DNA of 64,000 nucleotides from an uncultured Desulfovibrio sp. (GCF_910584445.1 NZ_CAJUBO010000006.1:1-64000), one strand, 5' to 3'. Numbered from the stretch's first letter, positions 41,424 to 50,228 are shown. Made by a program: numbers and translations. The notes: generated by a model from the letters alone, not told the origin.

Positions 41424-43763
41424 GTGAACACCAGCCACGACGCGCAACACACCCAGGAAAAGGCCCTGTCCAGACGACTGGCGCCGCCACTGGCCTTTGT
41501 GCTTGCCATCTGCCTGCTGGTGATCTGCTGCTACGATTCCGGATACAGCGGCCTTCCCCCCACGGAAAAACGCTATGCCGCGGCCAAGGCCGGCATCATC
41601 AATCTCAAGCGCGATGAAAAAAACAGCAAGCTGCGCGAACCGTGGGAAAAACTTGCCGGAGAATTCCGCTCCATTTACGATGCCGACCCGGCGTGGCCCA
41701 ACCGCGCCGCAGCCCTGTTCCGCGCGGCGGAAAGCCTTGAGGAGCTTGCCAGCCGCTCTTTCGCCAAATCCGATGCCCGCAAGGCCGTGGAATGCTACGA
41801 GACCCTCGCGCTCCGGCATGCGGGCAGCCGCCTTGCCGACGATGCTCTCTTCCGTGCCGCACGCCTGCGCGCGGCCTGGCTGCGGGATGACAAAGGCGCG
41901 CTCGCCCTGCTGGCGCGCCTGAAAAAACAGTATCCCCGGGGGGACATGATCGCCGAGGCCACGGCCCTGGAAAAAGCGCTCAAAGCCTCGGCCAGCGGCC
42001 GGACGGCACCGGAAGCGGTGGCTGCCGCATCCCGCCGCGAGGCGCAGGAAGACCCGCCCGCGGCAAACGCCGCGCCCAAGAATGGCTCCCCGGCGGCGGG
42101 AAAAGACCTTCCGCTCAAATATCGGGCGGCGAAGTCCCGCATGGCCGCGCTTCGCGGCGATCCGGTCAAGGCATGCTGGCGCCAGCCCTGGGAGGATCTG
42201 CGCGAGGAATTCCTCCGCATTGCGAACAGCGGCAAAAAACTGCCCCTGGCTGCGGGCGCGCTCTTCCATGCCGCGGCCTGCCAGGAGTCGCTGGCCCGTT
42301 GCTCCAACCTTTCCGCGGACTTCAACCAGGCCCAGAAGCTCTATCTGGACGTGGCGAACAGGCATCCCAAAAGCGCCGTTGCCGACGACGCCCTGCTGGC
42401 CGCCGCCCGCCTTCACGCGGGGCGCGCCTCCGGCAGGGAAAAGGCGCTGGACCTGCTGGAGACCCTTCTGGACACCTATCCCAAAGGCGACATGGCTGCC
42501 GAGGCGCGGCGCCTCCAGACCGCCCTGCGTGAGGACGGGCAGGAGGCCCAGGCGCGACGCCGCACCGCCGAACCACCGGAACTTCAGGTGCTTTCCTGGG
42601 ATTCACCCAGCCGGAACCTGGTGGAGATCGTGCTGGAGATGAGCGCTCCCGCCCAGTTCAGCACCAGGCTCGAGGAAAGTCGCAAGGGCGCGCCGGCGCG
42701 CCTCTTCCTCGATCTTGAGGATGCGCGCGTGGTCAATGACGTCCGAAAGGGCGTCACCGTGCGCGGCAGCCTGCTCCAGGCGGTGCGCGTGCGCGACCGC
42801 AAACAGGGGGGCGCCACCCTGCAGTTCGATTTCCGTGAAGTGCGCCGTTTTGACACGCGCAGCGAGGATGACCCTTGCCGCATCGTTCTCAGCGTGGCGG
42901 CGGGCAAGGCCACGCTGCCGCACAAGGGCAAGGGGCGCAGCCGCCAGGGATATGCGGAGGCCGATGCCGACCAGGAGCCGCCGGTGAAGCGCGCAGCGGC
43001 ACTCAAAACGCGCCAGGTCTCCGACATGGCGAGCCAGCTCGGGCTTACTGTGCGGAAAGTCTTCATCGACGCCGGGCACGGCGGCAAGGACCCGGGCACG
43101 AGCCACAATGACGTTCTGGAACGGATGGTCACCCTTGACGTGGCCCTGCGCCTCGGCCGTCTGCTTGAGTCCAATGGCCTGGATGTCGTCTACAGCCGCC
43201 GCAAGGATGTCTCCGTCTCCCTGAGCGAACGCACGCGAAAGGCCAACGCGGAACGGGCCGACCTGTTCGTGTCCATCCATGTCAACGCCAATGACAACGC
43301 CCAGATCAACGGCTTTGAAACATATTATCTCGATCTTGCCAGCAATCCGCAGGCGGCCCGGGTAGCCATGCTGGAAAACGCCGGCAGCGACCGCCGCCTC
43401 GGGGACATGCAGTGCATGCTCGCTGATGTCATGCTCAGCGCGCGCGTCGAGGAATCGCGCCGCCTGGCAGGCGACATCCAGCGTCTTTCCATGTTCCGTC
43501 TCAAGCGCCGGGAATATGCCGTCAGGAACAACGGCGTGAAAGCCGCCCCCTTCCATGTGCTGCTCGGCGCGCAAATGCCGGCCATCCTTGTGGAACTCGG
43601 CTATTGCACCAATCGAGGCGAAGCCCGGAACCTGGGCACGAGTTCCTACCGGCATGCCCTTGCCGAAGGACTTGCCGAAGGCATTCTCGCCTACCGGGAC
43701 CGCCTTCTCAAGCGCCGCACTGCGGAGAATTCCTTGACTGCCGCCCCCCCTGATGCTATGTAG
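41424..43763 (+). CDS. N-acetylmuramoyl-L-alanine amidase with TPR-like repeats and AMIN domain
   Basis: A 779-residue AmiC-like protein. An N-terminal hydrophobic segment (LAPPLAFVLAICLLVICC, ~18-35) anchors or exports it. Two TPR/YbgF-like regions follow (~55-195 and ~230-370, each with EPWEKL/QPWEDL and ALFxAA). AMIN domain ~375-475 (NLVEIVLEMSAPAQFSTRL). Catalytic Amidase_3 domain from ~543: KVFIDAGHGGKDPG (zinc His), VSIHVNANDN, and PAILVELGYCTNR (catalytic Glu). It splits septal peptidoglycan. I choose GTG 41424; the longer frame adds an implausible Arg-rich leader. Confidence 0.9.
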   Translation: MNTSHDAQHTQEKALSRRLAPPLAFVLAICLLVICCYDSGYSGLPPTEKRYAAAKAGIINLKRDEKNSKLREPWEKLAGEFRSIYDADPAWPNRAAALFRAAESLEELASRSFAKSDARKAVECYETLALRHAGSRLADDALFRAARLRAAWLRDDKGALALLARLKKQYPRGDMIAEATALEKALKASASGRTAPEAVAAASRREAQEDPPAANAAPKNGSPAAGKDLPLKYRAAKSRMAALRGDPVKACWRQPWEDLREEFLRIANSGKKLPLAAGALFHAAACQESLARCSNLSADFNQAQKLYLDVANRHPKSAVADDALLAAARLHAGRASGREKALDLLETLLDTYPKGDMAAEARRLQTALREDGQEAQARRRTAEPPELQVLSWDSPSRNLVEIVLEMSAPAQFSTRLEESRKGAPARLFLDLEDARVVNDVRKGVTVRGSLLQAVRVRDRKQGGATLQFDFREVRRFDTRSEDDPCRIVLSVAAGKATLPHKGKGRSRQGYAEADADQEPPVKRAAALKTRQVSDMASQLGLTVRKVFIDAGHGGKDPGTSHNDVLERMVTLDVALRLGRLLESNGLDVVYSRRKDVSVSLSERTRKANAERADLFVSIHVNANDNAQINGFETYYLDLASNPQAARVAMLENAGSDRRLGDMQCMLADVMLSARVEESRRLAGDIQRLSMFRLKRREYAVRNNGVKAAPFHVLLGAQMPAILVELGYCTNRGEARNLGTSSYRHALAEGLAEGILAYRDRLLKRRTAENSLTAAPPDAM
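43734..43762 (+). promoter_or_regulatory. Candidate sigma-70 promoter for skp
   Basis: TTGACT (43734-43739) and TATGTA (43757-43762) are 17 bases apart, overlapping the end of the amidase gene. Confidence 0.55.
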
Positions 43764-43922
43764 CCCCAGTTTGCAGCCTTGCGCGCTCATCGTCGCTCAG
43801 CCGATCCCTGGTTGCGCGGGCGTTGCGCGCGTTTTTCGCGCCGGAACTTTCCGGCACGCCCGTGTTGCAGGGGTGGCACCATTTCTCATACATCACACAG
43901 TCATTTTTTAAGGAGAACCTCA

Positions 43923-44480
43923 ATGCGCAATAGTGTTCTGACGATCCTTGCCGCCTGCCTGCTCATGTCGGCACCGGCTATCGCAGCGGACGCTTCGGCC
44001 GTGCCTGCCGCCAAGATCGGCGTCGTGGACATGCAGACCGTCGCCACGCAGAGCGACCCCGCCAAGGCCGCCAAGGAACAGATGGAAAGCAAGTACGGCA
44101 AGGAGCGGGCCAGCCTTGAAAAACAGGGCGAATCGCTCAAGAAACAGGCGGAAGCCCTCAAGAACCCCAAGGCCAGCGAAGAAAAAAAGCTCGCCTTTAT
44201 CCGCGCCAAGCAGGAACTGGACCAGAAGACCCGCAATTTCCTCCGCAAGGTGGAGCAGGACGAGATCAAGCTGCGCCAGGACATGGTGACCCTGGTTTTC
44301 AGCGCCACCTATGAAGTGGCCCGCGCCAAGGGCTTCAACTTCGTGGTTGACGTCACGGCGGGCGGCGTTCTCTATGCCGACCAGTCCATGGATCTCACCC
44401 AGGATGTGCTCGCCGAGGTCAACAAGCTCTACAAGGAAAAGAAAAAGCCCGAAAAGAGCGGCAAGGCCGACAAGAAGTAA
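43923..44480 (+). CDS. skp: Periplasmic chaperone Skp/OmpH
   Basis: A 185-residue exported chaperone. A signal peptide ends at APAIAAD (~22). The mature start KIGVVDMQTVATQSDPAK is the OmpH signature, and long charged helices (EQMESKYGKERASLEKQGESL to IKLRQDM) form the tentacles. It holds unfolded outer-membrane proteins for BamA, fitting the bamA-amidase-skp order. ATG 43923 has AAGGAG at good spacing. A terminator follows directly. A lysine-rich tail (KKKPEKSGKADKK) ends the protein. Confidence 0.93.
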   Translation: MRNSVLTILAACLLMSAPAIAADASAVPAAKIGVVDMQTVATQSDPAKAAKEQMESKYGKERASLEKQGESLKKQAEALKNPKASEEKKLAFIRAKQELDQKTRNFLRKVEQDEIKLRQDMVTLVFSATYEVARAKGFNFVVDVTAGGVLYADQSMDLTQDVLAEVNKLYKEKKKPEKSGKADKK

Positions 44481-44493
44481 CTTCGGACGCAAA

Positions 44494-44517
44494 GCCTCCC
44501 CGCGCGGGAGGCTTTTT
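44494..44517 (+). terminator. Intrinsic terminator of skp
   Basis: GCCTCCC (44494-44500) pairs with GGGAGGC (44506-44512), followed by TTTTT. Confidence 0.9.
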
Positions 44518-44610
44518 GCTGGCGCCCCCTGCCGGTGCCCCGTTCCGCCCCGAATCATCCCCATCATCCCACGGTTATGTTGTATACTGCGGTTGATGGA
44601 TATTCCAGGT

Positions 44611-44761
44611 TCCGTCTGGAGCGGAGCGACAGACGGATGCTGGTGCCGGAAGAATCCGAAAAAATACGATTTTTCGGCGCTGGCAAGGAAGAGAAAAATT
44701 TTCGCAGGGAGTGTACTCAGGTACTCGACCAAGAAAATTTTTCTCTGACGCCGCCAGCGCC
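44611..44761 (+). repeat. Array of palindromes between skp and fabZ
   Basis: Four perfect inverted repeats in 150 bases: TCCGTCTG/CAGACGGA (44611-44618, 44630-44637), CCGAAAAA/TTTTTCGG (44656-44663, 44670-44677), an outer GGCGCTGGC/GCCAGCGCC (44676-44684, 44753-44761) and, nested in it, GAGAAAAATTTTC/GAAAATTTTTCTC (44691-44703, 44733-44745). A family-A fragment follows. No open frame with normal codon use is seen, and the strong terminator in front suggests it is not skp 3' UTR. Confidence 0.85.
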
Positions 44762-44803
44762 GAAGAGGCTGTTTTTGACGGATAATTGCGGCATTGCCCA
44801 CAC
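44762..44803 (+). repeat. Dispersed repeat family A, copy 3 (partial)
   Basis: AGGCTGTTTTTGACGGATAA, followed by TTGCGGCATTGC, matches the core of copies 1 and 2. The preceding CCGCCAGCGC also resembles CCGACAGCGC of copy 2, so copies 1 and 2 may be remnants of this larger element. Confidence 0.8.
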
Positions 44804-44860
44804 AGCGCAGGGGCGTCATCAACCCCAAAATATAATAATGCCTATCCCACGGAGCCAACC

Positions 44861-45325
44861 ATGAGCCAGTCCCCCGCGGCAGACGCGCAAACCATGGACA
44901 TCCAGCGCATCCTTTCCCTCCTGCCCCACCGCTACCCCTTCCTCCTTGTGGACCGCGTTGTGGAATGCGTGCCTGGTTCGCATATCCGCGCCTACAAGAA
45001 CGTCAGCGTCAACGAGCCATTTTTTCAGGGGCATTTCCCCGGCGTTCCCATCATGCCGGGCGTGCTGATCCTTGAAGCGCTGGCGCAGACCGGCGGCCTG
45101 CTCGCCGCGGCCGGCATGGGCGACCTGGGGAACAAGCTCTTTCTCTTCACCGGCCTTGACGGCGTGAAATTCCGCCGCCAGGTGGTTCCCGGGGATCGGC
45201 TTGATCTTGAATGCGGCAACATGCGCATGAAACTCAAGCTCTGCAAAATGGAAGCGCGCGCCTATGTGGACGGCAAACTGGCGGCCGAAGCGCAGATCAC
45301 CGCCGCCATCGGCGACAGGCCCTGA
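44861..45325 (+). CDS. fabZ: 3-hydroxyacyl-ACP dehydratase FabZ
   Basis: A 154-residue hotdog dehydratase of fatty acid synthesis. The catalytic histidine and glutamate are in GHFPGVPIMPGVLILEALAQ, preceded by LLPHRYPFLLVDRV. ATG 44861 has GGAG upstream. In many Gram-negatives the order is skp-lpxD-fabZ-lpxA; here lpxD and lpxA are missing on both sides, and a terminator lies 25 bases downstream. Confidence 0.95.
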   Translation: MSQSPAADAQTMDIQRILSLLPHRYPFLLVDRVVECVPGSHIRAYKNVSVNEPFFQGHFPGVPIMPGVLILEALAQTGGLLAAAGMGDLGNKLFLFTGLDGVKFRRQVVPGDRLDLECGNMRMKLKLCKMEARAYVDGKLAAEAQITAAIGDRP

Positions 45326-45349
45326 AGGCGCGCGCCAGGTCCGGCCGAC

Positions 45350-45398
45350 AAACGTCCGCGTGATGCGCCCTGTGTGGCAGATCAGGCGGACGTTTTTT
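45350..45398 (+). terminator. Terminator of fabZ
   Basis: AAACGTCCGC (45350-45359) pairs with GCGGACGTTT (45386-45395), and the T-run continues to 45398. The loop is long (26 bases). Confidence 0.65.
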
Positions 45399-45578
45399 GC
45401 GGTCCGGCCGTCCTCCGGGCGCGCCCGGACCCCGGCCTTTCCCGGTCGCAGGTTTCCCGGCGCCATCCAAGGCGCAGTTATCAGGGCCGCGGCTCTTCCT
45501 TTTCCCCGGATTCTCCTGTACCGTCAGCACAGATGGATACCGACATGCGACGTTGAGGAAAATCGCCAAGGAGCGGAC

Positions 45579-46106
45579 ATGCCTGTTCTGGTCATCGTGG
45601 ACGCGCAAAAGGAATATGTGACGAAAGGACGCCCCTTTTATCTTGAAACCATCGGCCCTTCGCTGGAGAACCTGCAAAAACTCCTGGCCCATGCCAGGAA
45701 GCACGACTGGAAGATAGCGCATATGCGCCACGAGCAGAATTCCATGTGCTTCACCTACGGAAGCCCCTATGCGGAGTTCATCGATGGCTTTGGCCCGCAG
45801 GAAGGGGAGGAAAGCATGGTGAAGTCAAACTTTTCCTGCTTTTCCTGCCGCGAGTTTCAGGCCCTGGTGGATAAATACCGGCACGACGAGATCATCCTTG
45901 CCGGATACGGCACAAGCATGTGCTGCCTGTCGACCATGATCGACGCCCATCATCGCGGCTACGACTTTACCTTCGTTGCGGACGCCACCTGCGCGAAACG
46001 TTCGGCCCGCTTTGATGAACAGGACATGAAAGAGCATATCGTGGATATTCTTGCGGCGTTTGGTCATCTGACCACGACCGAAGAAATCCTGCGGCGCGCT
46101 TCCTAG
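45579..46106 (+). CDS. Isochorismatase-family cysteine hydrolase
   Basis: A 175-residue hydrolase. LVIVDAQKEYV near the N-terminus carries the catalytic Asp, a Lys is found in SMVKSNFSCF, and GYGTSMCCLSTMIDAHHRGY contains the nucleophilic Cys region, with FVADATCA following. Members hydrolyse amides or ethers such as nicotinamide; the substrate is not predictable here. AAGGAG lies before ATG 45579. Its TAG stop is the first triplet of repeat B, copy 3. Confidence 0.85.
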   Translation: MPVLVIVDAQKEYVTKGRPFYLETIGPSLENLQKLLAHARKHDWKIAHMRHEQNSMCFTYGSPYAEFIDGFGPQEGEESMVKSNFSCFSCREFQALVDKYRHDEIILAGYGTSMCCLSTMIDAHHRGYDFTFVADATCAKRSARFDEQDMKEHIVDILAAFGHLTTTEEILRRAS

Positions 46107-46230
46107 AGCATCTTGCTGAGGAAAATATCTGCAAGACATATATTTTCCTCAGTTTCCGCTGCCGGCATTTTCTCGCAGGGCGGGACAAGCGGCGGAAAAG
46201 CGTGATTTTTCCGCCGCAGTGCGGCGCTGG
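46104..46230 (+). repeat. Dispersed repeat family B, copy 3
   Basis: TAGAGCATCTTGC starts at the stop codon of the hydrolase. A perfect 13-bp stem (46116-46128 with 46140-46152) follows, then CCGCTGCCGGCATTTT, GCGGGACAAGCGGCGGAAAAG and TTTTTCCGCCGC. The distal third of copies 1 and 2 is missing. Confidence 0.88.
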
Positions 46231-46347
46231 TTCGCACCGGGATCAAGCGCGCATGCCATGCGCGCGTTCGCGTTGCCCGTCCGCGCTCCCCGGCAGCGGA
46301 GCTGCGCCAGGGGAGGATGCCCCTGCCGCCGCTGCCCGGTCAGCACT

Positions 46348-46385
46348 CAGCGCGGTTTGGTGCTGGTAGTATCCAAACCGCGCTG
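46348..46385. repeat. Isolated 13-bp palindrome, unexplained
   Basis: CAGCGCGGTTTGG (46348-46360) and CCAAACCGCGCTG (46373-46385) are perfectly complementary with a 12-base loop. It lies downstream of acs with no U-tract on either strand. The rest of 46231-46516 shows nothing recognisable. Confidence 0.6.
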
Positions 46386-46516
46386 CCGTCATCAGAACAG
46401 GCATGGCAGGGGCAGCGATGCCCCGACTGCAACGCAACGGACGGCATCGGCCCGCGGCCCCCCCGCGGATCGTCGAAAAGCCGGCAGCCTCCGCCACCCA
46501 CATGGCGCCACGGTCG

Positions 46517-48514
46517 CTATTTTTCGCTTTGTCCGGCCTCCAGCCGAAGCCACGCGCGATGGATTTCCTCCAGGACTTCCGGCCGCGCGATGGTCGATAT
46601 GTCCCCCAGGTTTTCCAGCGCCTCGCCGGAAGCGATTTTCCGCAACAGGCGCCGGACGATTTTTCCCGACAGCGTCTTGGGCATGTTTTCCACAAACTGG
46701 ATGCGCTCCGGGCTTGCCAGGGCGCCAATATTTTTCCGTACCCAGTCCCGCAGTTCGTTACGCAGTTCTTCCGTCCAGTCCACTTCGCCCCGGAGCGCCA
46801 CATACGCATAGATGGCTTCGCCCTTGATCTCGTGGGGAATGGGCACCACCGCGGCCTCTCCCACTGCGGGATGGGCCGCCAGAACAGATTCTATCTCCAC
46901 AGTGGAAAGGCGGTGGCCCGAGACATTGATCGTGTCGTCCATGCGCCCCAAAATCCAGTAATTGCCGTCTTCATCCCTTTTTGCGCCATCTCCGGAGAAA
47001 TAGTTTCCCGGAAAGCGGTCAAAATAGCTTTTGAATTTGTCCTCGTTCTGGAACACGCCGGTGAACTGGCCCGGCCAGGACCTTTTAAAGACCAGGTTCC
47101 CGGCCTCATTGGCCTGAGCGGCCGCGCCGTCGGAACGCAGGATCTCCGCTTCGACGCCGGGCAACGGTTTGGTGACGGAACCCGGGCGCAGATGTGTGGC
47201 ATAGGGCAGCGGAGAGATCATGACCCCGCCGGTCTCGGTCTGCCACCAGGTGTCCACGATGGGCAGCTCGCCCTTGCCGATATGCGTGTGGTACCACATC
47301 CAGGCCTCGGGATTCATAGGCTCGCCCACCGAGCCAAGGATCCGCAGCGAGGAAAGGTCATACCGGCTGACCCAGTCCACCCCATGACGCATGAGACTGC
47401 GCACGACCGTGGGCGCTGTGTAGAGGATATTGATGCGGTATTTTTCCACCATGCGCCAATAGCGGTCGGGCTTGGGCCATGTGGGCGTGCCCTCGAACAT
47501 GATGGTCGTGGCCCCCAGGCTCAGAGGCCCGTAAACCAGATAGGTATGCCCCGTGATCCAGCCGCAATCGGCCGTGCACCAGTACACGTCCGTATCCTTG
47601 AGATCAAAGACCCACTGGGTGGTGTGCGCGGCATAGGTCAGGTAGCCGCCCGTGGAATGGATCACGCCTGTGGGGCGTCCGGTGCTCCCGCTCGTGTGCA
47701 GGATAAAGAGAGGGTCTTCGGCATCCATGGAGGCGCAGGGAAAATCAGCGTCAAGCGTAAAATCCTCCAGAAAATCCTGCCACCAGATATCCCGCCCCCG
47801 GAGCATGCTCACGCTGTCGTTGGTGCGATTGACGACCACCACCTTCTGCACGGTGGGGCAGTTGTTGAGGATCTTGTCCAGATTTGCCTTGAGCGGTTTC
47901 GGCTGACCGCCCCGCATCACGGCGTCCGCCGTGATGACGACTTTCGAGCCTGAATCATGGATGCGCCCCTGGACGGCGCCTTCGGCATAGCCGGTAAAAA
48001 TATTGGTATGGATGGCACCCAGGCGCGCGCATGCCAGCATGGCGATGACAAGCTCCGGGATCATGGGCAGATACAGGGCCACGCGATCGCCCTTTTTTAT
48101 TCCCAGGGCATCCAGGGCGGCGGCCACGCGACAAACATCATTATACAGCATCTGATAGGTGTAGGCGCGCACTTCCATTTCGCGCTCACCCTGCCAGATC
48201 AGGGCGGCCTTGTTGCGATGATCGGTAATGATATGCCGGTCAACGCAATTATAGGCGGCATTCAACCGGCCGCCGGCAAACCAGGAAACTTTCGGGATGG
48301 AAAAATCCGAGGCATCTGTCGTATGCCACGGCTTGAACCAGTGCAGAAGGCTTCTGGCACGGCTCGCCCAGAATTCGGAAGGATCTGTCCGCGCCAGTCG
48401 GCACAATTCTTCATATTCCCTTCTGCTGCGTACGCGCGCCACATCCTTGCCGTGACGAGGGGGAAGATAGCTGCTGTTTTCATACAACAGATTTTCCGGT
48501 TTTTGCATCGACAT
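46517..48514 (-). CDS. acs: Acetyl-CoA synthetase (AMP-forming)
   Basis: A 665-residue ANL-superfamily enzyme converting acetate, ATP and CoA to acetyl-CoA. It has the AMP-binding motif HTSGSTGRPTGV, the ADCGWITGHTYLVYGPLSLGA acetate-pocket region, WWQTETGG, GDGAKRDEDGNYWILGRMDD and the C-terminal PKTLSGKIVRRLLR whose lysine is acetylated for control. The ATG at 48514 (MSMQKPENLLY) has GAGGTG upstream and gives the usual length; the frame extends 43 codons further but lacks support. Separate promoter, no operon partners. Confidence 0.94.
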   Translation of the reverse strand: MSMQKPENLLYENSSYLPPRHGKDVARVRSRREYEELCRLARTDPSEFWASRARSLLHWFKPWHTTDASDFSIPKVSWFAGGRLNAAYNCVDRHIITDHRNKAALIWQGEREMEVRAYTYQMLYNDVCRVAAALDALGIKKGDRVALYLPMIPELVIAMLACARLGAIHTNIFTGYAEGAVQGRIHDSGSKVVITADAVMRGGQPKPLKANLDKILNNCPTVQKVVVVNRTNDSVSMLRGRDIWWQDFLEDFTLDADFPCASMDAEDPLFILHTSGSTGRPTGVIHSTGGYLTYAAHTTQWVFDLKDTDVYWCTADCGWITGHTYLVYGPLSLGATTIMFEGTPTWPKPDRYWRMVEKYRINILYTAPTVVRSLMRHGVDWVSRYDLSSLRILGSVGEPMNPEAWMWYHTHIGKGELPIVDTWWQTETGGVMISPLPYATHLRPGSVTKPLPGVEAEILRSDGAAAQANEAGNLVFKRSWPGQFTGVFQNEDKFKSYFDRFPGNYFSGDGAKRDEDGNYWILGRMDDTINVSGHRLSTVEIESVLAAHPAVGEAAVVPIPHEIKGEAIYAYVALRGEVDWTEELRNELRDWVRKNIGALASPERIQFVENMPKTLSGKIVRRLLRKIASGEALENLGDISTIARPEVLEEIHRAWLRLEAGQSEK

Positions 48515-48648
48515 AGGCACCTCGGCAAGTTTTTGGACCGTGGATCTGACGCGCGTCATCCCCTCATATGCTTCACGACGACCCCGGACAGTGGTTCCCA
48601 CGTAACGGTGGTCCTGTATTTCAGCAGCGGTACTCTGCCTCAAAAAAT

Positions 48649-48677
48649 GAATAAGATACTTTTTGCCCCATGGTCAA
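48649..48677 (-). promoter_or_regulatory. Candidate sigma-70 promoter for acs
   Basis: On the minus strand TTGACC (48677-48672) and TTATTC (48654-48649) are 17 bases apart in an AT-rich part of the 335-base gap between HU and acs. The leader would be ~130 bases. Confidence 0.45.
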
Positions 48678-48790
48678 CTGGAAGGACGTATTTCAAGGTT
48701 GTGAATATTAAAACAAAACAGAACTGCCGACGGAAAAACTAAACTGTTGTCTGCGGCCCCCTCCTTCCGGACGGACGCGCCCCGCATGCA

Positions 48791-48823
48791 AAACGGCGCC
48801 GCTTCCATGGGGAAACGGCGCCG
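48791..48823 (-). terminator. Intrinsic terminator of the HU gene
   Basis: On the minus strand GGCGCCGTTTCC pairs with GGAAGCGGCGCC around CCAT, followed by GTTTTGC, 30 bases after the HU stop. Confidence 0.75.
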
Positions 48824-48849
48824 CCTGAACATCGGAACGGACAAAGCCA

Positions 48850-49125
48850 CTACTTGATGGCGTCTTTCAGGCCCTTGCCCGGCGTGAATTTGGCGACCTT
48901 GCTGGCAGGGATGGTGATCTCGGCGCCGGTCCTGGGGTTGCGGCCCTTGCGCGCGGCGCGCGAAACGACCTTGAAACTGCCAAAACCGGTGAAGGTCACC
49001 GATTCGCCACCGGCCAGGGCGTCGCGCAACGAAGCCACCACCGCGTCCAGGGCTTCTTCAGCCTTGGCTTTGGTGGGCAGGCCGGCCTTGGCGTAAATTT
49101 TTTCCACAAGCTCAGCTTTCGTCAT
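48850..49125 (-). CDS. hup: HU-family DNA-binding protein
   Basis: A 91-residue histone-like protein. MTKAELVEKIYAKAGLPTKA starts the helical dimer body; VTFTGFGSFKVVSRAARKGRNPRTG and ITIPASKVAKFTPGKGLKDAI give the HU beta arm with the Pro tip. It bends and compacts DNA. It has its own near-consensus promoter and terminator, so it is monocistronic. Confidence 0.95.
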   Translation of the reverse strand: MTKAELVEKIYAKAGLPTKAKAEEALDAVVASLRDALAGGESVTFTGFGSFKVVSRAARKGRNPRTGAEITIPASKVAKFTPGKGLKDAIK

Positions 49126-49301
49126 GATGTGTCTCCAGAAGTTCAGGTTGACGTGCAAATGCCAAAGGCAGGCCAGAAACCAAAGCCCTGCAACGGCATC
49201 CTGGCGTGAACGCCGTTGCCTGTTACGGGACAAGCGCCTCGCGCCGGAAACACGCCCGGTCACGACCGCCGGCCTGATGACAATACCCTTAGTTGCTCTC
49301 C

Positions 49302-49330
49302 TCTCTAAGTAATGGGCGCGGGCATGTCAA
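49302..49330 (-). promoter_or_regulatory. Sigma-70 promoter for HU
   Basis: On the minus strand TTGACA (49330-49325) and TAGAGA (49307-49302) are 17 bases apart, 177 bases before the HU start codon. Confidence 0.65.
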
Positions 49331-49361
49331 CAGAAAAAGCGCGGAAAACGGCGCCGGAGAT

Positions 49362-50192
49362 TCAGAGATCCAGCAGCTCGACCTCGGAACGACGCAGTGG
49401 ACTGCCCAGAAACAGCCCCCCGGTACGGACGAAACGATCGGGATTGTCCGTTGTCAGGAAACGCCAGCTTCCGCCGATTCCCGAACGGTTCAACAGGTTC
49501 TGGCGCCGCAGTTCCCCCTCCACGCATTCGGCGGTGGTGGCGGCGGAGTCCACAATGACCACCTCAGGACCCACCACATTCTGCAAAGCGCGCAGCAGGA
49601 GCGGAAAATGCGTGCAGCCAAGCACGAGCGTGTCCGGACGCGATGCCGTCATGACCGGAGAAAACAGGTCATCCAGATAGCGGCGTGCCACGCCCTCCAC
49701 CAGCGCCCCCTCCATCCAGCCTTCTTCGGCCATGGGCACAAAGAGCGTGCAGGCGCGCCCGCGCACGCGCGCCTCGGGCCGGATGCGCGCAATGGCCTCC
49801 TGATATGCCCCTCCGGAAATGGTGGCCTCCGTGGCAATGACCACTATCTCGCCATTGCGGCTGGCGCGCGCCGCCGCGGCCGCGCCCGGCTCCACCACGC
49901 CAACGACCGGAAGCGGCGCAAATTCGCGCTGCAAGGCCGGCAGCGCGGCGGCGGTGGCCGTATTGCATGCCACCACCAGCATTTTTGCCCCACGTTCCAC
50001 CAGGGTACGCGCCGCACGGAGCGTATAACGGACAATGGTGTCGCGCCCCTTGGTGCCATAGGGCAGGCGCGCCGTATCGCCCAGATACAGCAGATTCTCA
50101 GCGGGCAGACGCCGGGAAACGGCCTTGAGCACCGTCAGGCCGCCCACTCCGGAATCAAAAATGGCGATGGGCAATTGCGAAGAGTCCTGCAT
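49362..50192 (-). CDS. murI: Glutamate racemase
   Basis: A 276-residue enzyme making D-glutamate for peptidoglycan. It has IAIFDSGVGGLTVLKAV, YLGDTARLPYG, VVACNTATAAALP (first catalytic Cys) and LVLGCTHFPLL (second catalytic Cys). It lies 36 bases after the TauE/SafE gene on the same strand. Length is normal for the family. Confidence 0.95.
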   Translation of the reverse strand: MQDSSQLPIAIFDSGVGGLTVLKAVSRRLPAENLLYLGDTARLPYGTKGRDTIVRYTLRAARTLVERGAKMLVVACNTATAAALPALQREFAPLPVVGVVEPGAAAAARASRNGEIVVIATEATISGGAYQEAIARIRPEARVRGRACTLFVPMAEEGWMEGALVEGVARRYLDDLFSPVMTASRPDTLVLGCTHFPLLLRALQNVVGPEVVIVDSAATTAECVEGELRRQNLLNRSGIGGSWRFLTTDNPDRFVRTGGLFLGSPLRRSEVELLDL

Positions 50193-50228
50193 GGGGCATT
50201 CCTTGGAGAAAAAAAGGGGACGAAAGCG

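Noticed and set aside
46403..47953. A 516-codon plus-strand open frame
   Set aside because: Antisense to acetyl-CoA synthetase, whose motifs are complete.
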